Source: CADEEN01 sp963706685
GTDB taxonomy: Bacteria; Pseudomonadota; Gammaproteobacteria; Burkholderiales; Burkholderiaceae_C
Reading direction: 5' to 3'
DNA length: 64,000 nt
NCBI GenBank assembly: GCA_963706685.1
Contig: CAVPMY010000013.1
Span: forward strand, 1 to 64,000
Shown here: positions 35,801 to 44,044 of the stretch, piece after piece
Layout: each line of letters begins with the position of its first letter
How positions within the stretch are numbered: the first letter of the stretch is position 1
Position numbers and translations under genes: made by a program
The notes under the pieces: model-generated
Told to the model about the DNA's origin: nothing
What the model saw: the letters and a program-made list of their open reading frames with translations, nothing else
Database searches by the model: none

Positions 35801-37276
35801 CTACGGCTTTGACTCGGCCGCTGGCGCGGTTGATGCGACGAGCGTTGCTGGCAGCGGCAGGATCAACGCCGCCAGCTCGACATACAGCGGCCGCGAGATC
35901 AGGCGCGAGACGCCGCTGGCCAGCAGCGCGCTGGCCATCAAGCTGAGCACCATCGTGTGGCCGGAGACCATCTCCATGACGATGATGAAGGCGGTAATCG
36001 GGCCCTGCGTCGTCGCGGCCAGGAAACCCACCATGCCGAGCGCGATCAGTGGAATCGCCGCCTGCGTGCTCACGCCCACGGCCAGCGCCACGTCGTGACC
36101 GATGCCGGCGCCGATGGCCAGCGACGGCGCGAACACACCCGCAGGCACGCCTGACCAGGACGACAGCCAGGTGGCGCAGAGCTTCAAGAACGTGTAGACG
36201 CCCGGCAGGTCGGCGTGGCCCTCGAGCAATGCCCGCGTCGTCGCGTAGCCGCCGCCCGCCGTGGCGCCGTGGGTCGACAGCCCGATCACGGCGACGGCGA
36301 ATCCGCATGCTGCCGCGAAGCGCAGCGGGTATTTGTTGCGCCAGCCGATCACCCGGCCCCCTGTGGCCTGCGCCGACAGCACGAGCAGGCGCGAGAACAG
36401 ACCCCCTGCCAGGCCCGCGATCAGTGCCACCAGCAGGCCCGGCAAGAGCAGCGACCAATGCAACTCCTGAACCCTCAGCGTTCCGAAATAGGTTTCGTTG
36501 CCGAACACGGAAACGGCCACCAGACCGGCCAGCACGATGCTGGTGATGACCAGCGTGCCGTGCGCTGCGCTGCGCCGGCCCGACAGTTTTTCGATGGCAA
36601 ACACGATCCCGCCCAGCGGCGTGTTGAAGGCTGCGGCAATGCCGGCGGCCGCACCGGCCACCATCAGGTCGTGCATGTCGATCGGCGATTTAGGAGACAG
36701 CCATCGATGCGCATGCGCCATGACGCCGGCGCCGATCTGCACCGCCGGTCCCTCACGCCCGATCGACAGGCCGGCCAGAAGTCCGCCGGTCACCAGACCG
36801 ATCTTGTGCAACGACAGGCGCAACGACACCAGGCCCTTGCGTTGCTGCCGGTCCAGCCGGTCGTCGAGTGCGCGCATGACCTGCGGAATGCCCGAGCCCT
36901 GGGTGCCTGGTGCAAAGCGGCGTGCCCACCACAGCAGGGCCACCGTCAGCATCGGCGTCCACAGCAGCGTGGCAAAACGTGCGATCGACTCGAGGTGCTG
37001 CAAGCGATCGAACAATGCGATGGCGGCTTCGGACAACAGCGTCAGACCGACCAGCATCAGACCGGTCAAGCCGGCATACACGAGAACGATGGCCCGGTCG
37101 ACCCATTGCCGACCCGAGGTCAACTCCGCGGCCAGGTTGCGCCAGAAATCAGGCTCCAGCGAGCGCACCGCATGCCAGCCGCTGCGCATCGCGGCCCGTC
37201 CTGCATCCAGCGCCTCGCCAAAGCGGCTGGGGCGACCGGAGTCGGGCGTGTCTTCAGGTGGCAGGTCGCTGGCCAA
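35801..37276 (-). CDS. ClC-family chloride channel/antiporter
   Basis: The 491-residue protein has the ClC fold with the anion-path motifs GSGIPQ (near 129), GREGPAVQIG (near 173) and GVPAGVFAPSLAIGAG (near 390). The Glu of GREGP is the gating glutamate found in channels and Cl-/H+ exchangers alike. No CBS domains are present. The start at 37276 is a TTG; an ATG at 37189 is also possible. It ends 16 bases from the convergent MscS gene. A strong hairpin with a T run on this strand lies about 130 bases upstream, so it needs its own promoter. Confidence 0.92.
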   Translation of the reverse strand: MASDLPPEDTPDSGRPSRFGEALDAGRAAMRSGWHAVRSLEPDFWRNLAAELTSGRQWVDRAIVLVYAGLTGLMLVGLTLLSEAAIALFDRLQHLESIARFATLLWTPMLTVALLWWARRFAPGTQGSGIPQVMRALDDRLDRQQRKGLVSLRLSLHKIGLVTGGLLAGLSIGREGPAVQIGAGVMAHAHRWLSPKSPIDMHDLMVAGAAAGIAAAFNTPLGGIVFAIEKLSGRRSAAHGTLVITSIVLAGLVAVSVFGNETYFGTLRVQELHWSLLLPGLLVALIAGLAGGLFSRLLVLSAQATGGRVIGWRNKYPLRFAAACGFAVAVIGLSTHGATAGGGYATTRALLEGHADLPGVYTFLKLCATWLSSWSGVPAGVFAPSLAIGAGIGHDVALAVGVSTQAAIPLIALGMVGFLAATTQGPITAFIIVMEMVSGHTMVLSLMASALLASGVSRLISRPLYVELAALILPLPATLVASTAPAAESKP

Positions 37277-37407
37277 CGGGTGTGGGTGCGCAATGCATCA
37301 CGGCATCGCAGGAGGTGAACGACTTGTTGCCGCCGGTCGATTGCGCACAGAACATGGACACGATTCTAAGCAAGGGGTCCATCGCGCAGCGAAGGCGACG
37401 CGAGCCC

Positions 37408-37434
37408 AAGAAAAGGGGCCCGTCAAAGGGCCCC
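37408..37434 (-). terminator. Rho-independent terminator, minus strand
   Basis: Read on the minus strand, GGGGCCC pairs with GGGCCCC around the loop TTTGAC and is followed by TTTTCTT. The stem spans 37415-37421 and 37428-37434. No minus-strand protein gene ends here, so it either closes a small RNA or shields the ClC gene from transcription entering from the right. Confidence 0.7.
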
Positions 37435-37496
37435 AAGGTAGTCGCTCCTGACCATCTGCCGAACTACTCGGTACTCGGCAAACAGTCATGTCAAAG
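37408..37496 (-). ncRNA. Candidate small RNA or leader transcript
   Basis: The interval runs from just below an AT-rich palindrome (37497-37514) to a good intrinsic terminator on the minus strand, about 90 bases, with no protein frame worth naming. It can also form a small stem GCCGA/TCGGC. These are the marks of a short non-coding RNA under a regulated promoter. There is no match to a family I know. Confidence 0.3.
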
Positions 37497-37514
37497 TATA
37501 TTGGACTCAATATA
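37497..37514. promoter_or_regulatory. Perfect AT-rich palindrome TATATTG-GACT-CAATATA
   Basis: A perfect seven-base inverted repeat with a four-base spacer, in a short AT-rich island. It could be an operator or a promoter element for the candidate minus-strand transcript. No regulator gene lies next to it. Confidence 0.45.
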
Positions 37515-37688
37515 TTTTGCTGTCAGGGTTGCCACCAATCGACGCGGCGGCACGCCGGGTTCAGCGCTGAAGTTCGCGGGTCACATTGCCTGTGCGCTCG
37601 CGGCGCAGGTGGCGTCACAATAGCGACTTGAGAGCCCGGACTTCAGACCCGTCCGGGCAAGTTTCTTCGCACCTGCGACAATACGACC

Positions 37689-37895
37689 ATGAGCAAAGCG
37701 ACGCCCTCAACCAAGGTTTCTCCCGACGGCTTGCGCTATGCAGCCAAAGTATCCGGTTCACCATTCACCGGCACGGGCCACACCCGCTCGTGTTTTCTGT
37801 GTGGCCGGCACCGCCAGGCCGCGCAGTTGAAGTCCAAGCGTGTGCTGGGACGCGCCGAGATGGTTTGCGCACCGGACTGCGGCAGCAACGACTAG
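37689..37895 (+). CDS. Small zinc-ribbon-like protein
   Basis: The 68-residue cytoplasmic protein has CFLCGRHR near residue 35 and VCAPDC near 59, two Cys pairs that could hold one zinc ion. The basic segment between them (AAQLKSKRVLGRAEM) suggests nucleic-acid or protein binding. It looks like a conserved small betaproteobacterial protein with no assigned role. It stands alone before the catabolic region. Confidence 0.7.
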   Translation: MSKATPSTKVSPDGLRYAAKVSGSPFTGTGHTRSCFLCGRHRQAAQLKSKRVLGRAEMVCAPDCGSND

Positions 37896-38053
37896 ACATC
37901 GTTGGCGCCCCGGGTGCGCCAAGCGCTCGCGGGCTCGGCTGTGCGCGTATGCAGCAGATGCTGCGTCGCCAACGTCGGCGAGGCCACGGTCAATGAAGTG
38001 ATGGCCGAGCTGGACAAGTCGCGTAATTGAGGCTTGTCGACGAGGAGCAGGCA

Positions 38054-38965
38054 ATGACGAGTGCACTGGACGCCCTGCGCGCGCGCGCCGAGTCGGCGCG
38101 CGTGCAAGGCGCCCAGCGCCTGCTGGGCTTGATCGGCGCCGGCATACAGCTCTCGCTCACGCCATCGATGCAGGAGGCGGAGGCGCTGGCCCAGGGGCTG
38201 AAAGTCGACTATCAGCTGATCGACCTCGATCAGGCGGGCGAGGGCACCGAAGCGTTGCCGGGGTTGCTGAACACTGCGCGCGAGTTCGGCTTTGCCGGCT
38301 TGAACATCACCTACCCGTGCAAGCAGGCGGTGATGGCGCTGCTCGACGATCTGAGCGACGAGTCGCGCGCAATGGGTGCGGTCAACACCGTGGTCTTTCG
38401 CGACGGCAAGGCCATCGGCCACAACACCGATGGCTCCGGCTGGCGCTGGGGTTTCGAGCGTGCCTTGCCCGGCGCGGACCTGACGCGTGTGGTGCTGCTC
38501 GGCGCCGGCGGTGCGGGCTCGGCGATCGCGCATTCAGTGTGTCGCATGCGCGCCGACTCGCTGGCCGTCGTCGACAGCGACGGCCAACGTGCCGGTGCAC
38601 TGGCCGTGGCCTTGAACCAGCACTATGGCGGGCAGCGGGTCAGCGCGACCACCGATGCCGCCGTCGCGCTGAACGGCGCCAGCGGGCTGATCCATGCCAC
38701 GCCCACAGGAATGGCCAAGCTGCCGGGCCTGCCGCTGCCGGCGGCGCTGTTGCGGCCCGATCTGTGGGTTTCTGAGATCGTTTACTTTCCGCTTGAAACA
38801 GCGCTGCTGAAGGCGGCGCGGGCCATCGGCTGCCGCGTCGTCGACGGCGGCACGATGGCGGTCGGCCAGGCCATCGGCGCTTTCGAGCTGTTCACCGGAC
38901 TTGGCGCCGATGCGCCGCGCATGGAGGCACACTTGCGTCATCTTCTGGCAGCACGCCACATTTAG
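38054..38965 (+). CDS. Shikimate/quinate dehydrogenase-like protein (first of three AroE paralogues)
   Basis: The 303-residue enzyme has the AroE substrate motif SLTPSMQEAE (near 31-40), the catalytic Lys in NITYPCKQAV (near 83), the Asp in NTDGSGW (near 118), and a Rossmann loop LLGAGGAGSAIAH (near 139). The SLTPSMxE form and 300-residue length match the quinate/shikimate dehydrogenases of catabolic clusters rather than the biosynthetic enzyme. It would oxidise quinate or shikimate to dehydroquinate or dehydroshikimate. GAGGAG precedes the start. It is followed at once by the HPPD-like and dehydratase genes. Confidence 0.88.
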   Translation: MTSALDALRARAESARVQGAQRLLGLIGAGIQLSLTPSMQEAEALAQGLKVDYQLIDLDQAGEGTEALPGLLNTAREFGFAGLNITYPCKQAVMALLDDLSDESRAMGAVNTVVFRDGKAIGHNTDGSGWRWGFERALPGADLTRVVLLGAGGAGSAIAHSVCRMRADSLAVVDSDGQRAGALAVALNQHYGGQRVSATTDAAVALNGASGLIHATPTGMAKLPGLPLPAALLRPDLWVSEIVYFPLETALLKAARAIGCRVVDGGTMAVGQAIGAFELFTGLGADAPRMEAHLRHLLAARHI

Positions 38966-38977
38966 GGTCGGATCACC

Positions 38978-39851
38978 ATGACCTCACCGTTGGACCGCGA
39001 AGCGATTGTCGAGGCCAGCAACCCGCTGGGCATCGAAGGCATCGAGTTCGTCGAGTACACGACGCCGCGCCCGCAGGCGCTCGGGCAGGTGCTGGAGTCG
39101 ATCGGCTTCCGGCCGATCGCGCGGCACCGCTCGCGCGAAGTCATGCTCTACCGCCAGGGCACGATGAACATCGTCGTCAATGCACATGGCGTGTCGGCCA
39201 CGGCCGATGGACAGACACCGCAGATCGCCGCCGTGGCGCTGCGCGTACGCGACGCCGGTGCAGCGCAGGCGCGGGTCGTCGAGCTCGGCGGCTGGCCCGT
39301 GCCGGTGCAGGTGCAGCCGATGGAGCTGCACATCCCCGGCGTGCACGGGGCGGGCGCCAGCCGCATCTATTTCATCGATCGCTGGCGCGAGTTCTCGATC
39401 TACGACGTTGATTTCATTCCGGTGCCGACGGTCGATCCGGTCGTGCCCGCCATTGCCGGCCTGCACTGGTTCGGCATCGTGCAGTATGTCGGCGCCGAGC
39501 GCAGCGCCGACTGGTGCGAGTTCTACTCGTCGCTGTTCGGCTTCACCGACGTGCCCGCAGACACGCCCTTCGGCATCCTGCCGAGCGGCAGCGTGCTGGC
39601 CAGTCCTTGCAGCAATTTCTATCTGCAACTGATCGAACCCGATTCGCTGCGTCGTCGACGACAGCGGCGAGCGCCTGCAGCGCCTGGCCTTCGGTGCCCC
39701 GGACGTGCCAGCGGCAGTGAAGGCCCTGCGTGCACGCGGCATCGACTTTGTCGAGACCGACACGTTGCACACCGAAGTCCGCGGCGCACTGACACGGCCG
39801 CAACTCGGTGGTGTGATGTTCGAATTGGTGCATCACGATGAGAGGCGCTGA
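38978..39851 (+). CDS. HPPD-like VOC-superfamily protein, partner of the dehydroshikimate dehydratase; one frameshift
   Basis: The protein of about 290 residues resembles 4-hydroxyphenylpyruvate dioxygenase: an N-terminal VOC domain (GIEGIEFVEYTTPRPQALGQ) and a C-terminal VOC domain (AIAGLHWFGIVQYVG, with a metal-ligand His). The frame breaks near 39645 after LQLIEPDSL, then continues with RLAFGAPDVPAAVKALRARG to GGVMFELVHHDE, which supplies the last metal-ligand Glu, and stops at 39851. In QuiC1-type dehydroshikimate dehydratases an HPPD-like domain is fused after the dehydratase; here it is a separate gene in front of it. Whether it is a dioxygenase or a structural partner is unknown. It overlaps the next gene by 14 bases. 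Confidence 0.75.
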
Positions 39852-40740
39852 GTACATCGCCGACTTCGGCATGGACACGATTTCGCTGGCGGGGCCGCTG
39901 GCGGCCAAACTGCTTGCGATCAAGGCGGCAGGTTTCTCGCAAGTGATGCTCGCCGCGCGTGACCTCGTCGGCCACGCCGACGGCTGGCAGGCGGCGGCGG
40001 CCGAGGTCAAGGCCTCTGGCCTGCGCGTCACCGGCTTTCAGGTGCTGCGCGATTTCGAGGGCCTGTCGGGCCATCTGCACGACTACAAGGTCGATATCGC
40101 GCGCTCGATGATCGAGATGTGCGCTGCACTCGGCGGCCCGATCCTGCTGGCCTGTTCGTCGACCAGCCGCCACGCAACGAACGATGAAGCGTCGATCGTG
40201 AAAGACCTGCGCAAGCTGGCGATGATGGCGCTGCCGCATGGCATCAAGGTGGCCTACGAGGGGCTGTCCTGGGGACGCCACATCAATGATTGCGTCGGCG
40301 CCTGGCGCATCGTCGAGGCTGCTGACATGCCCAACCTCGGCATGGCCGTCGACTCTTTCCACAGCTTTGCCACGCGCACGCCCACCGAAGCGTTGCAGGA
40401 CGTGGATCCGGAGAAGATCTATCTCGTGCAGCTGGCCGACTTCATGTGGCAGGAGATCCGCACGGTCGAAGAGCGCATCGATACGGCGCGCCACTTTCGC
40501 GTCTTCCCCGGCGAGGGCGTGCACAGTGACGAACTGCGCCAGCTCGTCGTCGAACTCGATCGCATGGGCTACCGCGGCGACTACAGCTTCGAGGTCTTCA
40601 ACGACGACTACACGCAGATGCCGCTGCCGGTGGTGGCCGAGCGCGCGCGCCGATCGGCGGCGTGGCTGGCCGAAGACGTGTTGCACCGCGCCGTTCCCTT
40701 GCCGGGAGGTTCTCGCTTGCGCGGGCCGTCCGCGACCTGA
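39838..40740 (+). CDS. quiC: 3-dehydroshikimate dehydratase, QuiC-like TIM barrel
   Basis: The 300-residue protein is a xylose-isomerase-like TIM barrel. Its four metal-ligand motifs match dehydroshikimate dehydratases: Glu in VAYEGLSWG (near 140), Asp in GMAVDSFHSF (near 171), Gln in YLVQLADFM (near 199) and Glu in YSFEVFNDDY (near 249). RHFRVFPGEGVH before the last motif also fits. The enzyme makes protocatechuate from 3-dehydroshikimate, feeding the ring-cleavage operon that begins at 42323. The symbol is given for the likely function; a related sugar-phosphate isomerase activity cannot be excluded. It overlaps the HPPD-like gene. Confidence 0.78.
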   Translation: MRGAEYIADFGMDTISLAGPLAAKLLAIKAAGFSQVMLAARDLVGHADGWQAAAAEVKASGLRVTGFQVLRDFEGLSGHLHDYKVDIARSMIEMCAALGGPILLACSSTSRHATNDEASIVKDLRKLAMMALPHGIKVAYEGLSWGRHINDCVGAWRIVEAADMPNLGMAVDSFHSFATRTPTEALQDVDPEKIYLVQLADFMWQEIRTVEERIDTARHFRVFPGEGVHSDELRQLVVELDRMGYRGDYSFEVFNDDYTQMPLPVVAERARRSAAWLAEDVLHRAVPLPGGSRLRGPSAT

Positions 40741-40765
40741 GGCGGCTTCCAGGTGATGCCGCGGA

Positions 40766-41161
40766 CTACCGGTTCCAGCGCCCCGGTGACTCGCGCCAAC
40801 CGCGGCCCGACGAATGCGGCTCCCAACGGTGCGGCGACCAGCGGTAGCCGGGCCGCGGTGCTTGCCAATGGCCGCCGACCCAGACATGCCGATGGGCTCG
40901 CCAGGTCCAGAAACCGCCGATCCAGAACCAACCTGGGTAGGGCGCCACGCCCACGACTTCGTATTGCACCGGAGGCGGCGCGACGTAGACGCCGTCGTCT
41001 GGGTTGCCCGAATAGACAGGGCCGGGTGGCGGGCCGCCGTAGCCGCGGTGGGCCGGCACCACGACGCAGCCACCGAGCGCGGCCGCCAAGGCCAAGAGCA
41101 TTGCCGTGCGTACGGCTGGTGATCGACCGCGGGCTGCAGATGCGAAGGGAATGTGGCGCAT
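40766..41161 (-). CDS. WXXGXW-repeat lipoprotein (YXWGXW family)
   Basis: The 131-residue protein has a signal peptide with lipobox LGGCVV (Cys near 31). The mature part is rich in Pro, Gly, Trp and Tyr, with repeats such as APYPGWFWIGGFW, VWVGGHW and GYRWSPHRW, the pattern of the WXXGXW lipoproteins common in betaproteobacteria. Their role is unknown. I chose ATG 41161 because it gives a normal signal peptide. It is convergent to the dehydratase gene and unrelated to the catabolic genes. Confidence 0.85.
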   Translation of the reverse strand: MRHIPFASAARGRSPAVRTAMLLALAAALGGCVVVPAHRGYGGPPPGPVYSGNPDDGVYVAPPPVQYEVVGVAPYPGWFWIGGFWTWRAHRHVWVGGHWQAPRPGYRWSPHRWEPHSSGRGWRESPGRWNR

Positions 41162-41269
41162 GGAGAACCTCGCGCAATGAAGGTCCCACCACAACGGCCC
41201 ATGGCGCCGGGCGCTGACGTGAAGCAAAGTAAAGCTGCACGCGAGGCGTCTTGCCTGACGCCCGGAATA

Positions 41270-41845
41270 TCAGCCCAGCCCCACCGGCGCCGGCGCCGTG
41301 TTCAAAATCTTGCGGAACAGCGGCCCGTACTCGCCGCTCGGGTCGTGGCCGGTGAGCGGATCGCGATTGGCCTCGAAGGCAAGGTTCAGGTCGTGCCAGT
41401 CTTGCGTCAGCAACGCCTCGCGCGCCGCCGGCAGCACGATCGACTCTTCCATCGACATGTGCTGCAAGTAACGCTCGACGTATTGATCGACCGCCGACTC
41501 GAAGGCCGCGCGGCGCGGCTCGCCCAACAATTCGTAGGCCAGCAGGCGGTGTTGCAAATTGCGCGCCGAGGCTTCGCCGCGATGGTGGTCCTCGTCGAGT
41601 TTGTCGATCACGGCAGCCAATTCCGGCCGCCGCGCCAGCACCTTGGGAAAGAGCAGATCGCTTTCCTTGGGGTGGTGCAAGCGCTCGGGGAACTCGTCGA
41701 TGTAGAACAGCATGGCTCGCAAGACATCGAAGGGCGGATGCTGGTGGCGCTCGCCGGCCTGCGCGACCAGCATCTTCAGCGAACGCAGCATCGCCGCGAG
41801 CGCCATGTGCTCGGCCTGGATGACACGCAGGGCGGCTGGGTCCAT
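41270..41845 (-). CDS. Hemerythrin-like domain protein
   Basis: The 191-residue helical protein has hemerythrin-type iron ligands: the early His in IQAEHMALAAML, HHPKESDLLFP (near 75), EDHHRGE (near 105) and HMSMEESIVLP (near 152). Such proteins hold a di-iron centre and may sense oxygen or nitric oxide, or protect iron-sulfur proteins. The start at 41845 (MDPAALRV) is the first ATG; a TTG six codons earlier is possible. It is divergent from the LysR remnant. Confidence 0.88.
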   Translation of the reverse strand: MDPAALRVIQAEHMALAAMLRSLKMLVAQAGERHQHPPFDVLRAMLFYIDEFPERLHHPKESDLLFPKVLARRPELAAVIDKLDEDHHRGEASARNLQHRLLAYELLGEPRRAAFESAVDQYVERYLQHMSMEESIVLPAAREALLTQDWHDLNLAFEANRDPLTGHDPSGEYGPLFRKILNTAPAPVGLG

Positions 41846-41946
41846 GCCTAGCAGGATGCCCAAGCCGGGGTTGACGCACCTTGCCCTGCATCAAGGAAAC
41901 GCACGGTACGCTGCCGGCACTGTGCCCGGGACCGAGCGGCCATGAC

Positions 41947-42295
41947 ATGAACCTGCGACAACTCGAGAGCTTTGTGCGCGTGGCCGAGCTGGGCAGCTTC
42001 AGCAAGGCGGCGCGGCTGGTCGGCATCGCGCAGCCGGCGCTGTCGCGCCAGGTGCGGCTGCTCGAAACCGACCTGCGCGAATCGCTGCTGCTGCGCAACG
42101 GCCGCGGTGTCAGCCTGACGCCGGCCGGCCGGCGCTTGTTCGAGCACGGCGTGCAGATCCTGCAGCAGGTCACGCAGGCCAGGGCGCGACAGCGGCGCTC
42201 GAGATCACGCCGCTGCTGCGCGAGCCGCTGTGCCTGGTGCAACCGGCGCGGCGCGGCACGAAGGCGCTGCCAGTGACCGATCTGCCTAGATCGGT
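41947..42295 (+). pseudogene. LysR-family regulator remnant with internal deletion
   Basis: The first 78 residues are a good LysR DNA-binding domain (MNLRQLESFVRVAELGSFSK to GVSLTPAGRRLFEHGVQIL). At about 42182 it joins, in another frame, a short piece of a LysR ligand-binding domain, ALEITPLLREPLCLVQPA (42187-42240), and then ends. About 200 residues are missing. Its place right before the ring-cleavage operon suggests it was the LigR/PmdR-type activator of that operon. With the regulator broken, the operon may be constitutive or under the IclR protein encoded at 61831. Confidence 0.75.
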
Positions 42296-42322
42296 ATGCC
42301 CCACAGCGGCACAATCAAACCC

Positions 42323-43015
42323 ATGCACATCGCCACGATCACCGGCATTTCCTCGATGGCCACACGTGCGTTGCTGGCCGAATTGACGACGGCCTACAAG
42401 CCAGCGCCCGTGGTGATCGAGTCTGTGGGCGGCGTGGACGCGGCCAAACGCGTGCAGGCCGGCGAGGCGTTTGACATCGTGGTGCTCGCCAGTGACGCCA
42501 TCGACAAACTGATGGCAGGCGGCCAGGTGATCGCCGGCAGCAAGGTCGCTCTGGCGCATTCAGGGGTGGCCGTGGCAGTGAAAGCCGGTGCGGCGCACCC
42601 CGACATCAGTTCGGAAGTCGCTGTCAAGCGCGCCGTGCTCGAGGCCAAGACGCTGGGCTATTCCACAGGCCCAAGCGGCGTGCAACTGGCCGAACTGTTC
42701 GAGCGCTGGGCCATAACGCAAGTGATCGCACCGCGACTCGTGCAAGCGCCCCCCGGCGTGCCGGTGGGTGCGCTGGTGGCGAATGGCCAGGTGGCGCTGG
42801 GTTTTCAGCAACTCAGCGAATTGATGCACCTGCAAGGCATCGACGTGCTCGGCCCGTTGCCGCCGGCCATCCAGATTACGACGACGTTTTGCGCCGGCGT
42901 CTGCACGGCATCGACCCAACCCGACGCGGCGCGCGCGCTGCTTGCATTCATGGCCTCGCCTGAAACCGCCGGCAGCAAGCGGCGCCATGGCATGGAACCT
43001 GCCGGAGCGAACTGA
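42323..43015 (+). CDS. Periplasmic-binding-fold protein without signal peptide (ModA-like)
   Basis: The 230-residue protein resembles molybdate-binding proteins (type 2 periplasmic-binding fold): ELTTAYKPAPVVIESVGG, VQAGEAFDIVVLASDAIDKL, LGYSTGPSGVQLAEL and ALGFQQLSELMHLQGIDVLGPLP. It starts with IATITGISSM and has no signal peptide, so it should be cytoplasmic. It is translationally coupled to ligJ (TGATG overlap), so it belongs to the protocatechuate operon. No transporter partner is present. It may bind or act on a pathway intermediate. The function is unknown; see the findings. Confidence 0.75.
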   Translation: MHIATITGISSMATRALLAELTTAYKPAPVVIESVGGVDAAKRVQAGEAFDIVVLASDAIDKLMAGGQVIAGSKVALAHSGVAVAVKAGAAHPDISSEVAVKRAVLEAKTLGYSTGPSGVQLAELFERWAITQVIAPRLVQAPPGVPVGALVANGQVALGFQQLSELMHLQGIDVLGPLPPAIQITTTFCAGVCTASTQPDAARALLAFMASPETAGSKRRHGMEPAGAN

Positions 43016-44043
43016 TGATCATCGACATCCACGGCCACTACACCACCGCGCCCAAGGCGCTGGAGAACTGGCGCAACGCGCAGATCAAGGGCATCTCCGA
43101 CCCCGGGGCCAAGCCCCGGGTTGAAGGTTTGGTGATTGCCGACGACGAGTTGCGCGAAACGATCGAAGCCAACCAGTTGAAGCTGATGATGCAGCGCGGC
43201 TCGGACCTGACGATCTTTTCCCCGCGCGCCAGCTTCATGGCGCATCACATCGGCGACTTCGAGGTCTCGTCGACCTGGGCCGCGATCTGCAATGAGCTGT
43301 GCTTCCGCGTCGCGCAGCTGTTTCCGGCGCATTTCATCCCCGCGGCGATGCTGCCGCAGTCGCCGGGCGTCGATCCGAAGACCTGCATCCCCGAGCTGGT
43401 GAAGTGCGTCGAGCAGTACGGCAACGTGGCCATCAACCTGAACCCCGATCCGTCGGGCGGCCACTGGACCTCGCCGCCGCTGACCGACCGCCACTGGTAC
43501 CCGATCTACGAGAAGATGGTCGAGTACGACATCCCGGCCATGGTGCACGTGAGCACGAGCTGCAACGCGTGCTTCCACACCACCGGTGCGCACTACATCA
43601 ATGCCGACACGACGGCGTTCATGCAGCTGATCCAGGGCGATCTGTTCAAGGACTTCCCGACGCTGCGCCTCGTCATCCCGCACGGCGGCGGTGCGGCGCC
43701 GTACCACTGGGGGCGCTACCGCGGCCTGGCGCAGGAGATGAAAAAGCCGCTGCTCAAGGACCACCTGTTGAACAACGTCTACTTCGACACCTGCGTCTAC
43801 CACCAGCCCGGCATCGATGTGCTGACCAAGGTGGTGCCGGTGGACAACATCCTGTTCGCCAGCGAAATGATCGGCGCGGTGCGCGGCATCGACCCGGAAA
43901 CCGGCAACTACTACGACGATACGAAGCGCTACATCGAGGGCAGCACGCAGTTGAGCGCAGCGCAGAAGCAGCAGATCTACGAAGGCAACGCGCGGCGCGT
44001 CTATCCGCGCCTCGATGCAGCATTGAAGAAGCAAGGACGTTGA
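43015..44043 (+). CDS. ligJ: 4-oxalomesaconate hydratase, LigJ-type amidohydrolase
   Basis: The 342-residue protein is an amidohydrolase-2 (ACMSD-like) family metalloenzyme: MIIDIHGHYTTAP at the N terminus gives the HxH metal site, VHVSTSC and IPHGGGAAPYH give the later His ligands, and ILFASEMIG the last acidic region. FGIDPETG-like residues near the end (RGIDPETGNYYDDTKRYI) are typical of LigJ. It adds water to 4-oxalomesaconate to give 4-carboxy-4-hydroxy-2-oxoadipate. ligK follows after one base. Confidence 0.92.
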   Translation: MIIDIHGHYTTAPKALENWRNAQIKGISDPGAKPRVEGLVIADDELRETIEANQLKLMMQRGSDLTIFSPRASFMAHHIGDFEVSSTWAAICNELCFRVAQLFPAHFIPAAMLPQSPGVDPKTCIPELVKCVEQYGNVAINLNPDPSGGHWTSPPLTDRHWYPIYEKMVEYDIPAMVHVSTSCNACFHTTGAHYINADTTAFMQLIQGDLFKDFPTLRLVIPHGGGAAPYHWGRYRGLAQEMKKPLLKDHLLNNVYFDTCVYHQPGIDVLTKVVPVDNILFASEMIGAVRGIDPETGNYYDDTKRYIEGSTQLSAAQKQQIYEGNARRVYPRLDAALKKQGR

Positions 44044-44044
44044 T

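Larger units (their letters stand above)
37277..37688. other. Intergenic stretch without a protein gene
   Basis: I see no coding frame here with protein-like features. It holds a minus-strand terminator hairpin (37408-37434) and an AT-rich palindrome (37497-37514), which together suggest a short transcript on the minus strand. The right part up to the small zinc-protein gene shows nothing I can name. Confidence 0.5.

Noticed and set aside
37896..38030. Possible C-terminal gene fragment ending ATVNEVMAELDKSRN before the first AroE paralogue
   Set aside because: The few codons look protein-like but have no start and match no family I know; too short to call.
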